A stretch of 64,000 nucleotides of DNA from Glebionis coronaria (taxonomy: Eukaryota > Streptophyta > Magnoliopsida > Asterales > Asteraceae). Positions 31,938 to 43,860 of this stretch are shown one piece after another; positions within the stretch are counted from its first letter, which is position 1; every line of letters begins with the position of its first letter. Made by a program: the position numbers and the translations under genes. The DNA is taken from NCBI GenBank assembly GCA_025667525.1, contig CM046878.1, forward strand, positions 515,972,274 through 516,036,273, given 5' to 3'. The notes below the pieces were generated by a model. The model saw only the letters and a list, made by a program, of their open reading frames with translations. It had not been told where the DNA came from and made no database searches.

Positions 31938-33065
31938 ACACTAGTCATTGTAGATGAATTCTCCAGATTCACTTGGGTATTCTTTCTCAAAAGAAAGAGT
32001 GATGCTGCTGAAAGAATAATACCCTTCATCAGAGAAATAGAGAATCTCAATGACTGCAGAGTTAAGGCTATCAGAAGTGACAATGGCACTGAATTCAAGA
32101 ATCATGCCATGGAAGCCTTTTGTGATGAAAAGGGAATATCACAGACCTTTTCTAACCCAGGCACCCCTGAGCAAAATGGTGTCACTGAAAGAAGAAACGG
32201 AACCCTCATAGAGGCTGCTAGAACAATGCTCATCGAATCAAGACTTCCTAAACAATTTTGGGGTGAAGCTGTGAACACAGCTTGTCATACACAAAACAGA
32301 TCCATTATTGTGAAGAGACATGGCAAGACCTCTTATGAAGTATATAGGAAGAGAGCCCCTGATGTAAGCTACTTCCATGTCTTTGGTTGTCCTGTTTTCA
32401 TTCACAACTACAGAGATCACCTGGGAAAATTTGATGAAAAGTCTGATGATGGATTCTTCTTTGGTTACTCTCTCACCTCCAGAGCTTACAGAGTGTTCAA
32501 CATCCACAGACAAGAATTAGAAGAATCCATCCATGTCACCTTCAATGAAGCAGACGCTGTCATCAACCACACCAACTCAGAAGAATGTGACATTGACTTC
32601 AATGAAGTTAAAACTTATCCAGTAGATGATTTCTCACATCCCAAGGAATCATCCAAGAGCGGTCACAAGGACTTCCCTTATGTTCATGTATTTGATCCTC
32701 ATTCAATCTCTGACATCACTCTAGAAGTTGAAAATTCTGAACAAATCACTCCACCCACTACTGTGAATGCTGATCTCATCGAACCAATCTCTCCTCTTGA
32801 TGAAGAGATTATGGATGAAGAAATAATTTGTGAAGAACACTCAGCATTCATTGAACCTGCTTTGACTCCTGAACCCACAGAGACTCCTGCTCCTCAATCC
32901 AAATGGAGTAGGAACCAAGATATTCTTCTGGTGAATATTCTTGGTGAACCCTCTGAGGGAGTCACCACCTGAGACAAATTGAGATCTCTGGAAACCGCCT
33001 CAGCGAATGAATGCCTTTTCGCTGATTTTCTCTCTGAGGATGAACCTAAGAATGTGGCTGCTGCG
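31938..33065 (+). pseudogene. pol: C2 integrase core and C-terminal region, up to the G3 insertion
   Basis: The same frame continues TLVIVDEFSRFTWVFFLKRK, RSDNGTEF (second Asp) and NPGTPEQNGVTERRNGTL (Glu), so the catalytic triad is present. FHVFGCPVF, GFFFGYSLTSRAYRVFN and VTFNEAD mark the copia C-terminus, followed by an acidic, Pro-rich linker. TGA at 32970-32972 is an in-frame stop (a CGA to TGA change would explain it). Coding continues to 33065, where G3 is inserted with TSD CTGCG. Pol resumes at 46557. Confidence 0.9.
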
Positions 33066-34165
33066 TGATGAGACTTCTTTTATACATGGTCTCATCGTCC
33101 AAATCGGGCTTTAAATGCATAAAATATCATCAAATATACCAAATATATGCTCGTGTTTGTTGCTTGTGTATTTTTAGGTACGGATATTGAGGAATTGGCA
33201 AAAGATCACAAGAATCAATAAAAAACGAACACGGGAAACGAAGTCGCACAATGAACCGGGCCCAAGTTTGGAATTTTGCAAAAATACCCTTGAAGAATTG
33301 AAGATTGGCAATTTTGGCCCCTCATCTTTGAAGAACTTGTCACAATTGACCCTCCAAATGTCAATTGTACAAGTATGGTCCTTATTATTTGAAGATTGTA
33401 CAAGACCAGTCCCTGAAATTTGAAGAATATACAAAAGAAACCCTTGGAAAAGTTTTAGTGCCAAAAATGACAACTTATGCAAAGTTGACAAAGGGAATGA
33501 AGGCGTTGATAAGGATTAAAAACAAAGTGGAAGGAATGAGAAAGATTTGGGACCTATCCTGCCAACCAGCAAAACATACACCACCAGTCACATTGTGACA
33601 CCTCAGCCCTGCCCACCCATTTACCCAATACCCTACCCAAACCCGTAGCCCAATCCCTACAACCCGGTTTTAGTTTATTAATTAGCCAGGGTCAAACGGT
33701 CAACCATTTTTCCCACCCAAACACACTTTTTTAAACAAATCATTACCAAAAATGGATTAAACCTTTTCTTAATCACCCCTAGAACCCTAACTCACCCAGA
33801 TTAAATCAAACCCAAAACAAAGGGGTTTTACCCCAAATACTCCAGATGGGTAATTCACTTTACCCTCATCCTATCCCACTCAAAACCCCTTTCTCCAACA
33901 CAACCATGTGAGCAGTAGGGACCTCCCCTGCTGCGTCACTTTCATTCCCAAACCCTAAACCCGACAATTTAAACGGTTGGATGTTTCTACTTGGTCCCCA
34001 AGGCTTAATAGACGACCCAGATCATTCCATCAAGCTGGCATCTTCACATGACACCAACAAGACTCACAAGATGCGATTTTTGACCAAGATTTCAGTCAAA
34101 TTCCAAGGGCACTTTAGAGATTTCAGAAACTAGGGTTTTACCATCTAGATTATTCTATAGCTTAG

Positions 34166-34172
34166 TATATAA
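34166..34172 (+). promoter_or_regulatory. G3 LTR TATA box
   Basis: TATATAA in TTAGTATATAAGGGTG. With AATAAA 78 bp downstream it suggests U3 of about 1.1 kb, a short R and a U5 of about 2.6 kb. Confidence 0.65.
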
Positions 34173-34243
34173 GGGTGTCGCATGTGAACCCTTACCTTTG
34201 TTCCAGTTTTTAAGCTTTTTCACTTGTAATTCCTTTTTAAGAA

Positions 34244-34249
34244 AATAAA
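34244..34249 (+). terminator. G3 LTR polyadenylation signal
   Basis: AATAAA in GAAAATAAAAGTTTGG, just downstream of the predicted transcript start. Repeated at 43932 in the 3' LTR, where it would be used. Confidence 0.5.
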
Positions 34250-35574
34250 AGTTTGGTGTTTGTTAATCAAGTGTAATTCCTTTTTATCTTTTTTAAAAGT
34301 TGTGTGTTGTGTAAAAGCTTAAGCTGAGTTCCATTTTAAATTTGTGAAAGATTTTGTGAGTTCAAGTTTTTCAAAAAGTTTTAGAAAGAGTTGAGATTTT
34401 TCAGAAGTTTTAAGCACTTTTGAGAAGTGAAAGTGGATCAAAAGTGCTTAAGTTCTGAATGTCAACTTGTTTTTAAAACTTGTTTAAGGTTTCAAAGTGG
34501 TTGCAAGATTTTTTTTAAGGAAGTTTTTAAGAGAAAATCAGAAAGTGCATTTTCTTTGTGTTTGTTCTTGATTTGCAGGATTGTTGAGCTTGTTTTTGTT
34601 GATTAAGTTCAGCTCAGGCCCCAGCCTGAAAGGAGGTGACAAAGCTGTCACAAGGGACTTGGATGTAAGTCCCTTAGGTAAAAAAAATCAGTTACCCTTT
34701 TAATTTTTCAGTTTTGATGATGATTTAAGTGAATTTGGTGAAACTGCATGCTAGTTGTTTTAGTTGACTGGATTTGAGTTCTTAGGTATTTGTATGCATG
34801 CTAGATGATTAATGAATCAGTTTGATTGTGTTTTAAAAGGATTTTGTTTGAAAAAAGTGCATAACTGTTTTTAAAGGAGTGTTTGGATCAGTGTGAAAAA
34901 GTGGTTAAATGTTTTGATTATTGCTTGTAAACTGATTTAATCTCTCACATAGGTGTTAATAGGTTGTATGCTAGTGGTGGCTTTCACTTTGAAAGAATTT
35001 TAAACTCATTTGTATGTTTAAATCTTAGTCTAATAGCATAAATCAGTAGAACCTCATTTTCTGCTTGTTTTGTGAGATTTTGATGCTTGAATCTTTTAAT
35101 CTGTTAGAACCTAGGGTGTTTAAGGATTATTGACTGAATTTAAGCTGTTTGGTGAGTGTGTGTGCAAATTTGTAGGCATTGAAACTCATTTGTGTGCAAG
35201 TAATTTAGCTCATAACCCACCAGACCTAGTATAACACATCAGCAACCTTGTGTGCCTGTTTTGTGAATTCTTGGCTTGATATTGCTAAGTGGCTTGATTG
35301 TTTTCTGCTTGCATCTGACTTCCTACACTCCAAAGAGTGTAGGGGTGCCTTTGTCCATCAACAAACACCACCAAACAAGCAAGCCAAGCCCCTCTTGGCT
35401 CCAAACTGCTCAAGTGAAAAACTTCACTTGTTCATCAGAAACCAAGAAGAACTGGTCACGTTTTTGGTTCTTGATTTGCTCAAATCCTTGTTTAAATTAG
35501 GTTGTTTTTGTGTTTTTGTGTTCATTAAAGTGTTACTGGTTAAGTGTTAAAAAAAAAAATTTTTTTTGTAAAAA

Positions 35575-35649
35575 GTCCACCCCGCCTGGACTCGAACACG
35601 GGACCCCTCGCTGGGGGATTGTACGTGTTAACCAGTGATCTAGATGGAC
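35575..35649 (-). other. tRNA-like sequence in G3 5' LTR, antisense to the element
   Basis: 75 nt on the minus strand. The ends GTCCATC and GGTGGAC can form a 7-bp acceptor-like stem. CACTGGTTAACACG resembles an A box, a 5-bp anticodon-like stem (ATCCC/GGGGT) is present, and GTGTTCGAGTCC fits the B box. The T and D stems are imperfect, so this is a relic. Confidence 0.5.
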
Positions 35650-36868
35650 CTTTTACGTTAAGGTTTCATTTCAAGTGTTATTTAAGGTGGTTTTGTTTTG
35701 CTCTTATTTAAATAAGCCGTGGGCTTTTAAGCTTATTCTGGCTTATTAAATAAGCATTTTTGCTTCCTTTCATTTTTCCTAGGATAGTATTAGGCTTTAG
35801 GATTTTTCTGTTTAAAAACATTATTTTTCTCTTTATTTAATTAATTATTAGGATTATTTTTAGTTTCATTTTTAGAAAGTAATTAAAAAATAGTAAACAG
35901 TAATAAAAAAATCCAAAAAAATAGTTTTTAGGTTTTAATTAAGTTATTTGAGGTTTACATTCAAAAAAGTTTTCAAAAAGTCTTATTTTTAATTTTATTT
36001 AATTTTAGGGTTTTTAGACAACTTTAAAAATTAATATAAAATAAATTAAAAGGTTTTAGGAGCTTTAATTTTCATTTTTGTCTTAGTTAGAATATTTAGG
36101 ATTTTTGAGAATTTTTTAGAATTTATTTAAGAACTTTTTATTTTTTGGAATATTTTAACATTATTTTATTAAGAAAAATTCAAAGTTTTATTTTTAACTT
36201 TTTTTCATTTTTCCTAGATTCTAGACATTAAAATAGGAACTTTTTCACTTTCCAAATAATTTTTAGGCTTTTCAATTAATTTTTAGAATTAATTTAAGAT
36301 TTAATAGATTTTAATAGTTTTTAGGAGTTTAAAAATAGTTTAATTTGGTTTTAAAATTTTTAAAAATAGTTTTTAGCTTAATTAGGTCATTTTTGAGGTT
36401 TACAAACTATTAAATCTTGTTTAGGGCTTTTTAATATTTAAAAGTGATTTTTAGGGCTTTAATTAGCATTAAAAAGTCATTATTAAATTAATTAAAAGGT
36501 TTTAGCAAGTTTGGATTTTTTGTAAACTCTTAGAATAATATTGTGGATATTTAGTAATTTTTAGGAATTTTTAGGTTAAAATTTTAATTTTAGTCATTTT
36601 TCACGTTTCTACGTCTTAACTTTCTAGTAGTGTTTTTGCCTATTTTTCTATTTTTTTCGTCTTCGTCATTTTCTCTTCTCCTTTCTTCTCATTAATAACC
36701 AATAACATTAATCAATCATTCATTACACAACACACGTGCCTCCTCGAGAGAACGAACTCACCTCACTTCATTGGGTCATAACTTGTGGTTTTCCTAAATC
36801 ACTCGTTAACGCTTACCACTATTTTACCTCCTTTTCCTAAAGGTGTGTAAAAACTTATACATCATTTT

Positions 36869-36886
36869 TGGCGCCGCTGCCGGGGA
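36869..36886 (+). other. G3 primer binding site (tRNA-Asp)
   Basis: TGGCGCCGCTGCCGGGGA, 4 nt after the LTR, with one mismatch to the tRNA-Asp 3' end. Same primer as G2. Confidence 0.9.
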
Positions 36887-37612
36887 GGCGTGTTGTGTTT
36901 TGATTGAACAATTGTTGTTTTCTATATTAGCCATAATAGTATTTGTATTAATAGCACTCTATTAATACGTATTATCGTTTTTCGGTTTTTTGTGTGAATA
37001 CTATTACTATAGTGTATACGTAGAATAATAAATACACAAGTACTCCAAATACGTGAGCAATCACAACCTTGATTCGGGATTTCATCACTCGATCATTGTA
37101 TTCGAATCTCAAACCAAAGAAAAAAGGCAAAAATAGATAAATACTTTCGTGAAGCTTAATTTTGATAATACAAACTATAAGGTGGGTATAAGGCGGTTGT
37201 ATTTCACAACCTAAAGGAAAAAGGCTCTTAAGTGCTTCGCGCCGCCTCGTTTCCTCCGCTTGCTTGTGCGTATTTGATGTTGAGAGTGAATCGAGGGTTT
37301 TGCCGCCCAAAGTATTATTACATATCATATATATTTTCTTGGTTTCATTTGATTAAACCCTCTTGAACGATTTGGTGTTCCACCATCGTTCTAAAGTCAT
37401 CGAAGGCGTTCACTCCACGTGATCGTTTTCATTCCTTGAGGCCTTTTTAATCAAGAGATTTGATTGAGGAGGATATTTGTGGACTTTTTGTCTACTTAAT
37501 ACATTCACCAATTTCCAAAAAAGTTAATACAATCAAAAACCACAAAAAAATTTGAAAAACACAAAATACCAAAAAATCTTCTTTTCTCGTCTCAACGTTG
37601 TACGTGACGTTT
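36887..37612 (+). other. G3 untranslated leader
   Basis: About 725 bp between PBS and gag ATG with no convincing frame on the plus strand. A minus-strand ORF at 36972-37328 has no recognisable features. Confidence 0.7.
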
Positions 37613-39943
37613 ATGCTCACTCGTAATCAAGAAAAACGTGCACGTAGACGAAAGAACAAAACTCCTACTAAAACTCATTCTAGTGAGGAGTCTCCAAGTG
37701 AGGAACCTATTGTAGAACAAGAAGCTATCATGGCTAATCGTACTATGATGGAGTTGCTTCAAGCACCCACCGAGGGTTTTGGAGAGGCCATTGTGATTCC
37801 CGCCATCCTTGCGGAGAACTTTGAAATCAAGACGGGTTTAATGTCTATGCTTCAAGCAAACAAGTTTCGCGGTCACGAAAAAGACAACCCACATTATCAC
37901 ATTAGGCAATTTAATCGTCTCACCGCGACAAGCAAGTTTAAGGATGTACCACACGATGCCATTAAGATGATGTTGTTTCCTTACTCGTTAGATGGACCCG
38001 CCAAGATATGGCTTGAGAAAGAACCGCCGAATTCGATTTTGACATGGGCCGATCTCGTGTCTAAATTTGTGAATCAATTTTTTCCACCATCTAAGACAAC
38101 ACATTTGAAAAACGAGATTTCACGTTTTACACAAAGACCAAATGAAAGTTTTTCAATGGCTTGGGAAAGGTTTAAAGAAATGTTACATGAATGTCCACAC
38201 CATGATTTTTCCGAATTGCATCAAATTGACACGTTTTATAATGGGCTTAATGATCATGAACGAGATTATTTAAATGCCGCCGCGGGTGGTAATTTTTTGT
38301 GCAAAACGACCAATGAGGCTTTAAAAATCATAGAAAATAGGTCTAAGGTCTATAGCCCTCGTAGCACACCGAGTGTTGCCAATTTGGGCTCATCATCATC
38401 TCGTTCCATTAATGCCTTGCAAGATGAAGCAAATGAGGAGAATCGGTTTTTTGATAGGTTTTCGACTCTTATGTCTCATTGGAAAGCTCAAGAAGCTTCC
38501 AACACCGCTTCGGTCAAAGCGGTTTCTAAGAGTTGTTTGTCGTGTGGGGGAGCTCATGATCTTTCCGAGTGCATTACCGCGGATGGTAACACTTCGAATG
38601 CTTTTGTAGCCACGGGAAATTATAACCAAATCGGTCAAGGTTCTCGTTCAAATCAAGCTCCACCCAATCAAAATGCTAATAATTATCGCAACAACAACCA
38701 AGGTGGAAATTACCAAGGAAATCAAAGGAATTATAACAAAGGTAATTACCAAAGTGGAAATGGGCAAATTTCAAATCAAAACCAAAACCGTGATTTTCAA
38801 AACAATGCCCAAGGTTTTCAAAACGATCACACCAAAAATCTTCAAGGAGAATTTTTGAATTATGCAAAGGCTAATGATGCTAAGTTTGATAATATGCAAC
38901 GTGAGATGGTTTGCTTAAGATCCGAGTTGAAAAACGAGCTTAAAAACGAACTTGCTAATGAACTTAAAACTCATGCTAATAAAATGGAAGGAAATGTCAC
39001 ACGACTCCAACAAAATCAACAAAAAATGGAGCAAGGACAACATGAGATTAAGCAAGAGTTGTTAAAAGCGGATGCTAGGCAATCTAAGTTTGAAGACCGT
39101 ATGGCTAAAATGTTTGAAGCTATCATGTGTAAGCCCTCTTCTTCGGGTGGTCTTCCTAGTGACACCATCGTGAACCCGAAAGGAGAATTGAAGGTTATTA
39201 CTACTCGTAGTGGTAAAACTTTCAAAGAACCCATTTCTCGTCCAAGTACTTCTATGGAGAAGGAAAAAGAGAAAGAACCCGAGGTTGTGGTTGAAAAGGA
39301 GCAAATTCAAAGCCCACGAAGTACCGCTCAAACCACACCTACGGTTGAACCCACACCAATCATGGAACCCGAGATTCCAAGGCCGATGCCTATGCCTAAT
39401 TTGCCCCAACCCACACCACCTTTACCCTACCCTTCAAGACGAAACAAGGAAAAGGCACAAGAACGAAATAATTATCAATTTGAACTCTTTATGAAAATGT
39501 TTCGTGACTTGCATTTCAATATAAGTTTTGCCGACGCCTTAGTCATGATGCCTCGATTTGCCGCGAACTTCAAAAGTATGTTGAATAACAAAGAGAAATT
39601 GCAAAAATCGTCTAGTTGTTCATCGGTTTTTCTAAGCCTCATACCTCAAAAAGTCGGTGATCCTGGAAAGTTTTTAATCCCATGTGCTATCCAAGACATG
39701 GAAGAATGCTACGCCTTGGCCGATCTTGGTGCTAGTATTAATTTGATGCCTCTTGAGATTTTTAAATCGCTCAATCTTCCAAATCTCACTCCTTCAAGAA
39801 TGTCAATCGAAATGGCCGATCATTCTACGATTCTAGCTTGTGGAGTTGCCGAGGACGTCTTCGTGAAAGTTGGAAAGTTCTACTATCCTGTAGACTTCAT
39901 TGTTGTTGATATTCCCATCGATCCTAAAGTTCCGTTAATTTAG
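37613..39943 (+). CDS. gag: G3 gag-protease polyprotein
   Basis: The start chosen is the ATG at 37613 (MLTRNQEKRARRRKNK, a basic N-terminus). The retrotransposon gag domain spans about residues 80-235 (DNPHYHIRQFNRLT, MMLFPYSLDGPAKIWLEKEP, LVSKFVNQFFPPSKTTHLKN, SMAWERFKEMLHECPHHDF). A short knuckle CLSCGGAHDLSEC (CX2CX3HX4C, slightly atypical) is near 307. An Asn/Gln-rich stretch, a coiled coil and a Pro-rich segment follow, then a retropepsin with YALADLGASINLMPLEIF (catalytic Asp near 702). The stop after DIPIDPKVPLI is caused by a one-base shift in a T run; protease coding continues in the next ORF. Confidence 0.9.
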   Translation: MLTRNQEKRARRRKNKTPTKTHSSEESPSEEPIVEQEAIMANRTMMELLQAPTEGFGEAIVIPAILAENFEIKTGLMSMLQANKFRGHEKDNPHYHIRQFNRLTATSKFKDVPHDAIKMMLFPYSLDGPAKIWLEKEPPNSILTWADLVSKFVNQFFPPSKTTHLKNEISRFTQRPNESFSMAWERFKEMLHECPHHDFSELHQIDTFYNGLNDHERDYLNAAAGGNFLCKTTNEALKIIENRSKVYSPRSTPSVANLGSSSSRSINALQDEANEENRFFDRFSTLMSHWKAQEASNTASVKAVSKSCLSCGGAHDLSECITADGNTSNAFVATGNYNQIGQGSRSNQAPPNQNANNYRNNNQGGNYQGNQRNYNKGNYQSGNGQISNQNQNRDFQNNAQGFQNDHTKNLQGEFLNYAKANDAKFDNMQREMVCLRSELKNELKNELANELKTHANKMEGNVTRLQQNQQKMEQGQHEIKQELLKADARQSKFEDRMAKMFEAIMCKPSSSGGLPSDTIVNPKGELKVITTRSGKTFKEPISRPSTSMEKEKEKEPEVVVEKEQIQSPRSTAQTTPTVEPTPIMEPEIPRPMPMPNLPQPTPPLPYPSRRNKEKAQERNNYQFELFMKMFRDLHFNISFADALVMMPRFAANFKSMLNNKEKLQKSSSCSSVFLSLIPQKVGDPGKFLIPCAIQDMEECYALADLGASINLMPLEIFKSLNLPNLTPSRMSIEMADHSTILACGVAEDVFVKVGKFYYPVDFIVVDIPIDPKVPLI

Positions 39944-39954
39944 GTCGATCTTTT

Positions 39955-40848
39955 TTGGATACCTCGAGAGCACTTATTGATGTGCATGCAAGAAAAATCA
40001 CTCTTCGTTTCAATGAGGAAGAACTCGTCATTAATGCAACCCAAAACTCCACTCTTTCTCATGTGTATTCCATCACATCTTTGTACAATGTCAATCCTAT
40101 CAAAAGCATTTGCAAAAAGATTTCCAATAGAGTTTTAGGAGTTGTTGAGAAAAATGAAGTTCCGTCCCCTCCGCCGATGGAGGTTAAGAGTGTTAAGCCT
40201 ATGATTCCAATCTCGAGTGATTCTTCGGATGATGAATACGTTGATCCCGATGGGGAGGTTTTCTTTGTTGACAAAAGATTTGAAAACTTGCCACCACCTA
40301 AACCAAAAAGATTTCAAAGTGTGAGAATTTTTAGTGTGACTAACATTGTTTTAGATACACCAAATATTTTTGACATAATCAAATCGGGTTTTCACAAGGA
40401 GAGTGTAAAAGATGAAAAAGGAAAAGATTTTGAATTTAATTTAAAAGATTTTTCTACAATTCTAACTCCGTCATCACCGCGTTTATTGAGTACTACAAGC
40501 TCGTCTTCTCCTTTTGACGATGCTTTGTATGGACTTAGTGTGGGGGAAGCCCCTTATGTTCCCTCCCCTTTCTCCACCGAGGACGAGATATTTGATCCTG
40601 GAATTGCTTATATAGGGAAATCTCGGTCTTCCACCGATGAAATAAATGGAAAATCTTTTCATTTGATTGGTGCGAGTCTACCTCGAGTAGCTCAATGTTT
40701 TGCCTTACCCATTGTGCCACCCTTCTATTTCTTCTCTCCTATTTTCTTCTGTCCCATTGGGATTTGTGTTGGAGTAGCGTTGTCTCATCTTTCATCCGAA
40801 AACGAAGACGCTATCTTTGACCCCGGTATACGTTTATCGGGTTTTTAA
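39955..40848 (+). pseudogene. G3 second ORF: protease tail fused to the acidic family C-terminus
   Basis: The start (DTSRALIDVHARKITLRFNEE) is the conserved end of a plant gypsy protease, one base out of frame with 37613-39943. Where RT should follow, the protein changes to Ser/Asp-rich sequence (SDSSDDEYVDPDG, TPSSPRLLSTTSSSSPFDD) and then FSTEDEIFDPGIAYIGKSR, GASLPRVAQCF, a hydrophobic stretch (PPFYFFSPIFFCPIGICVGV) and NEDAIFDPGI. The last part matches the end of the G2 acidic ORF. Thus pol appears replaced by this module. Function unknown; the hydrophobic stretch could be a membrane segment. Confidence 0.75.
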
Positions 40849-42740
40849 AGTACTCCACGTACTTTTGGGCCTTGTTTATCATGTAAGCCCCACCAAAAAT
40901 TGACCATACCATGATTATCCCTAAATGATCACATATATGGGGATTCGAGTCGAGCTTTTGACTCGGTTATCAAAAACAAGGTGCCTCGTGGGGGAGACCC
41001 ATGCTTATCCATGTACATATTATTGCTTTCTAATTAGTTTAATGTGAGGGGATTTGTGCCCTTCCAACCTTTATTCCGTGGTTGTTTGTGCATTGTGATT
41101 TTTAAATTATGATCTTCACGATTGGAGCCTCTCGTGTTCGTTTTATGGGAGCACTCGATCGTTTGCTTTGGAGGCCTTTCCCAATATCCAAATGATATAT
41201 CCTTTTATGTTCTAACCTTAGGTTTATAGCACACTTCATAAACGGCTATTACTTATTGGTTACACCCTTTCCATGCTAGATTAGGCATTCGACTACGTCT
41301 CTAGTATGGGGGTGTTTGCACCCCTAGACTCGAAACATTTAGGACAATGTTTAACTTTAGTATGGGGGGTGAATAGATACTTGCCTTGCCAAACCTTCAC
41401 GCTTTCCAAAGTTTATCGTTTTGTTATCGTTTTGTTGCAAAATAAGGCTAAAAATGGCCAAATTTTAAATTTTTTTCATATTTTATAAGTGTTTGAAGAC
41501 ACGAATGTAGATTTTCCGATGGCGAGAATAAGAGTAATTTTTGACTCGACCATGCGTGTTGAGCACTTAGCTTTGATTCCTTAACTACACATTAGGCTAA
41601 GTCTCTTAAATGAGGACGAGAAATGATAGAGTTAATTATAAGTTACTATGCTAAACGTAGAGTACTCGTATTCTTTCAAAAACTCATGTGTTCTCGTTGC
41701 GTGCTTATTCTCCCTTCGCTTGTAAATATTTTTTGCTTAATAAATATTGATTTAGCGGTTTAGTTTTGATTGTTGGGTTTCTAGTCTTTTCTAGTAGCTT
41801 CCGTGTAATTAAATTGGGAAGACATTAAGGTATCGCCAGCGTCACGGTTTTGAAGTATTGGCACCCAAATAATCGAAAGCTTCACCCAATAATAAGATTT
41901 CAAGTGCTCACCTAAATCAAGCAAACAATTTGAAGCCCCACAAGGCCTAAAATCTATGCAAAATTGAAAGTGAATCAAGCCTTAATCTTCGAAGCTTTAA
42001 AGATCCAAAATTCGCTTTAGCGTGAGGATATACGTCTTTGGCTAATAAAACCACCGATGAGGCGGATAATAAAAGGCAAGGCAAGACCGAAGTCATAATA
42101 AAAGCTTCATGGCGAAGTTGAATAAAAGATGGAGGTAAACCAAAGATAATAAGGCCCTTCCGTTAGGGGGCGTATAAAAGTCTTGGTAATAAGTCTCATG
42201 TTCAAAACCGTTATAAAACCGTGTTTACCGATTCTTCTTGTCAACTTAATTTTTTGACATCGTTGTCTATTAGGAGGGGTTATTGATTTGATGGTCTTAG
42301 CTACACCGTTAGGACTCTATTTTTAGACCTAAATCTCTATTATCGCATAAGTCAATGATGTATCCTCGTGATCATTAAGACAAAATAAAATATAAGAGAT
42401 ACAACTTAGGAATAATGGGGGGATAAGTACGCGATTAGGGCATATGAGTAGTGTTAGCATTACTAACTTATAATGACAATGATCTCGTTGCACGCTTAGC
42501 ATGGGATTAGGGTGAAAATCGAGGACGACGAAATTATTTCTAACGAAGCATTCACGTGTTCTTATTCTATGAACCTAAACGTCCCATTTTGCGATGAAAA
42601 TCATGCATTATGTCTAAAACGCAAGTAGTAGTAATAGTCGTAGAGTAGTTAGTTTATCTTTCAATAAAGTGAATAAAATTAAATTTTGGAGATGCTTCGA
42701 TACTTTATTCTAGCATTGCGTGAGGGCACGGCAATGGTTT
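40849..42740 (+). other. G3 3' non-coding region
   Basis: No gene seen. It contains PPT-like AGTATGGGGG copies at about 41303 and 41359 besides the true PPT, and blocks similar to the G2 region 7315-9300. Confidence 0.7.
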
Positions 42741-42752
42741 AGTATGGGGGAG
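42741..42752 (+). other. G3 polypurine tract
   Basis: AGTATGGGGGAG immediately before the 3' LTR. Confidence 0.88.
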
Positions 42753-43853
42753 TGATGAGACTGCTTTTATACATGGTCTCATCGTCCAAATCGGGCTTTA
42801 AATGCATAAAATATCATCAAATATACCAAATATATGCTCGTGTTTGTTGCTTGTGTATTTTTAGGTACGGATATTGAGGAATTGGCAAAAGATCACAAGA
42901 ATCAATCAAAAACGAACATGGGAAACGAAGTCGCACAATGAACCGGGCCCAAGTTTGGAATTTTGCAAAAATACCCTTGAAGAATTGAAGATTGGCAATT
43001 TTGGCCCCTCATCTTTGAAGAACTTGTCACAATTGACCTTCCAAATGTCAATTGTACAAGTATGGTCCTTATTATTTGAAGATTGTACAAGACCAGTCCC
43101 TGAAATTTGAAGAATATACAAAAGAAACCCTTGGAAAAGTTTTAGTGCCAAAAATGACAAGTTATGCAAAGTTGACAAAGGGAATGAAGGCGTTGATAAG
43201 GATTAAAAACAAAGTGGAAGGAATGAGAAAGATTGGGGACCTATCCTGCCAACCAGCAAAACATACACCACCAGTCACATTGTGACACCTCAGCCCTGCC
43301 CACCCATTTACCCAATACCCTACCCAAACCCGTAGCCCAATCCCTACAACCCGGTTTTAGTTTATTAATTAGCCAGGGTCAAACGGTCAACCATTTTTCC
43401 CACCCAAACACACTTTTTTAAACAAATCATTACCAAAAATGGATTAAACCTTTTCTTAATCACCCCTAGAACCCTAACTCACCCAGATTAAATCAAACCC
43501 AAAACAAAGGGGTTTTACCCCAAATACTCCAGATGGGTAATTCACTTTACCCTCATCCTATCCCACTCAAAACCCCTTTCTCCAACACAACCATGTGAGC
43601 AGTAGGGACCTCCCCTGCTGCGTCACTTTCATTCCCAAACCCTAAACCCGACAATTTAAACGGTTGGATGTTTTTACTTGGTCCCCCAAGGCTTAATAGA
43701 CGACCCAGATCATTCCATCAAGCTGGCATCTTCACATGACACCAACAAGACTCACAAGATGCGATTTTTGACCAAGATTTCAGTCAAATTCCAAGGGCAC
43801 TTTAGAGATTTCAGAAACTAGGGTTTTACCATCTAGATTATTCTATAGCTTAG

Positions 43854-43860
43854 TATATAA
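43854..43860 (+). promoter_or_regulatory. TATA box in G3 3' LTR
   Basis: TATATAA, the copy of 34166. It could drive read-through into C2 RT sequence. Confidence 0.55.

Larger units (their letters stand above)
33066..36864 (+). repeat. G3 5' LTR
   Basis: Starts TGATGAGACTTCTTTTATAC and ends AACTTATACATCA. Contains TATA (34166), AATAAA (34244) and an antisense tRNA-like stretch (35575). ORFs of up to 105 codons inside are repeated in both LTRs and show no protein features. Confidence 0.94.

Noticed and set aside
33187..33598. ORFs of 60-105 codons on both strands, repeated at 42874-43285
   Set aside because: They lie in the G3 LTR and repeat because the LTR repeats. No protein motif, start context or conservation pattern supports translation.
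35248..35550. 100-codon ORF, repeated at 44935-45237
   Set aside because: Also inside the G3 LTR; Cys- and Lys-rich low-complexity translation with no domain.
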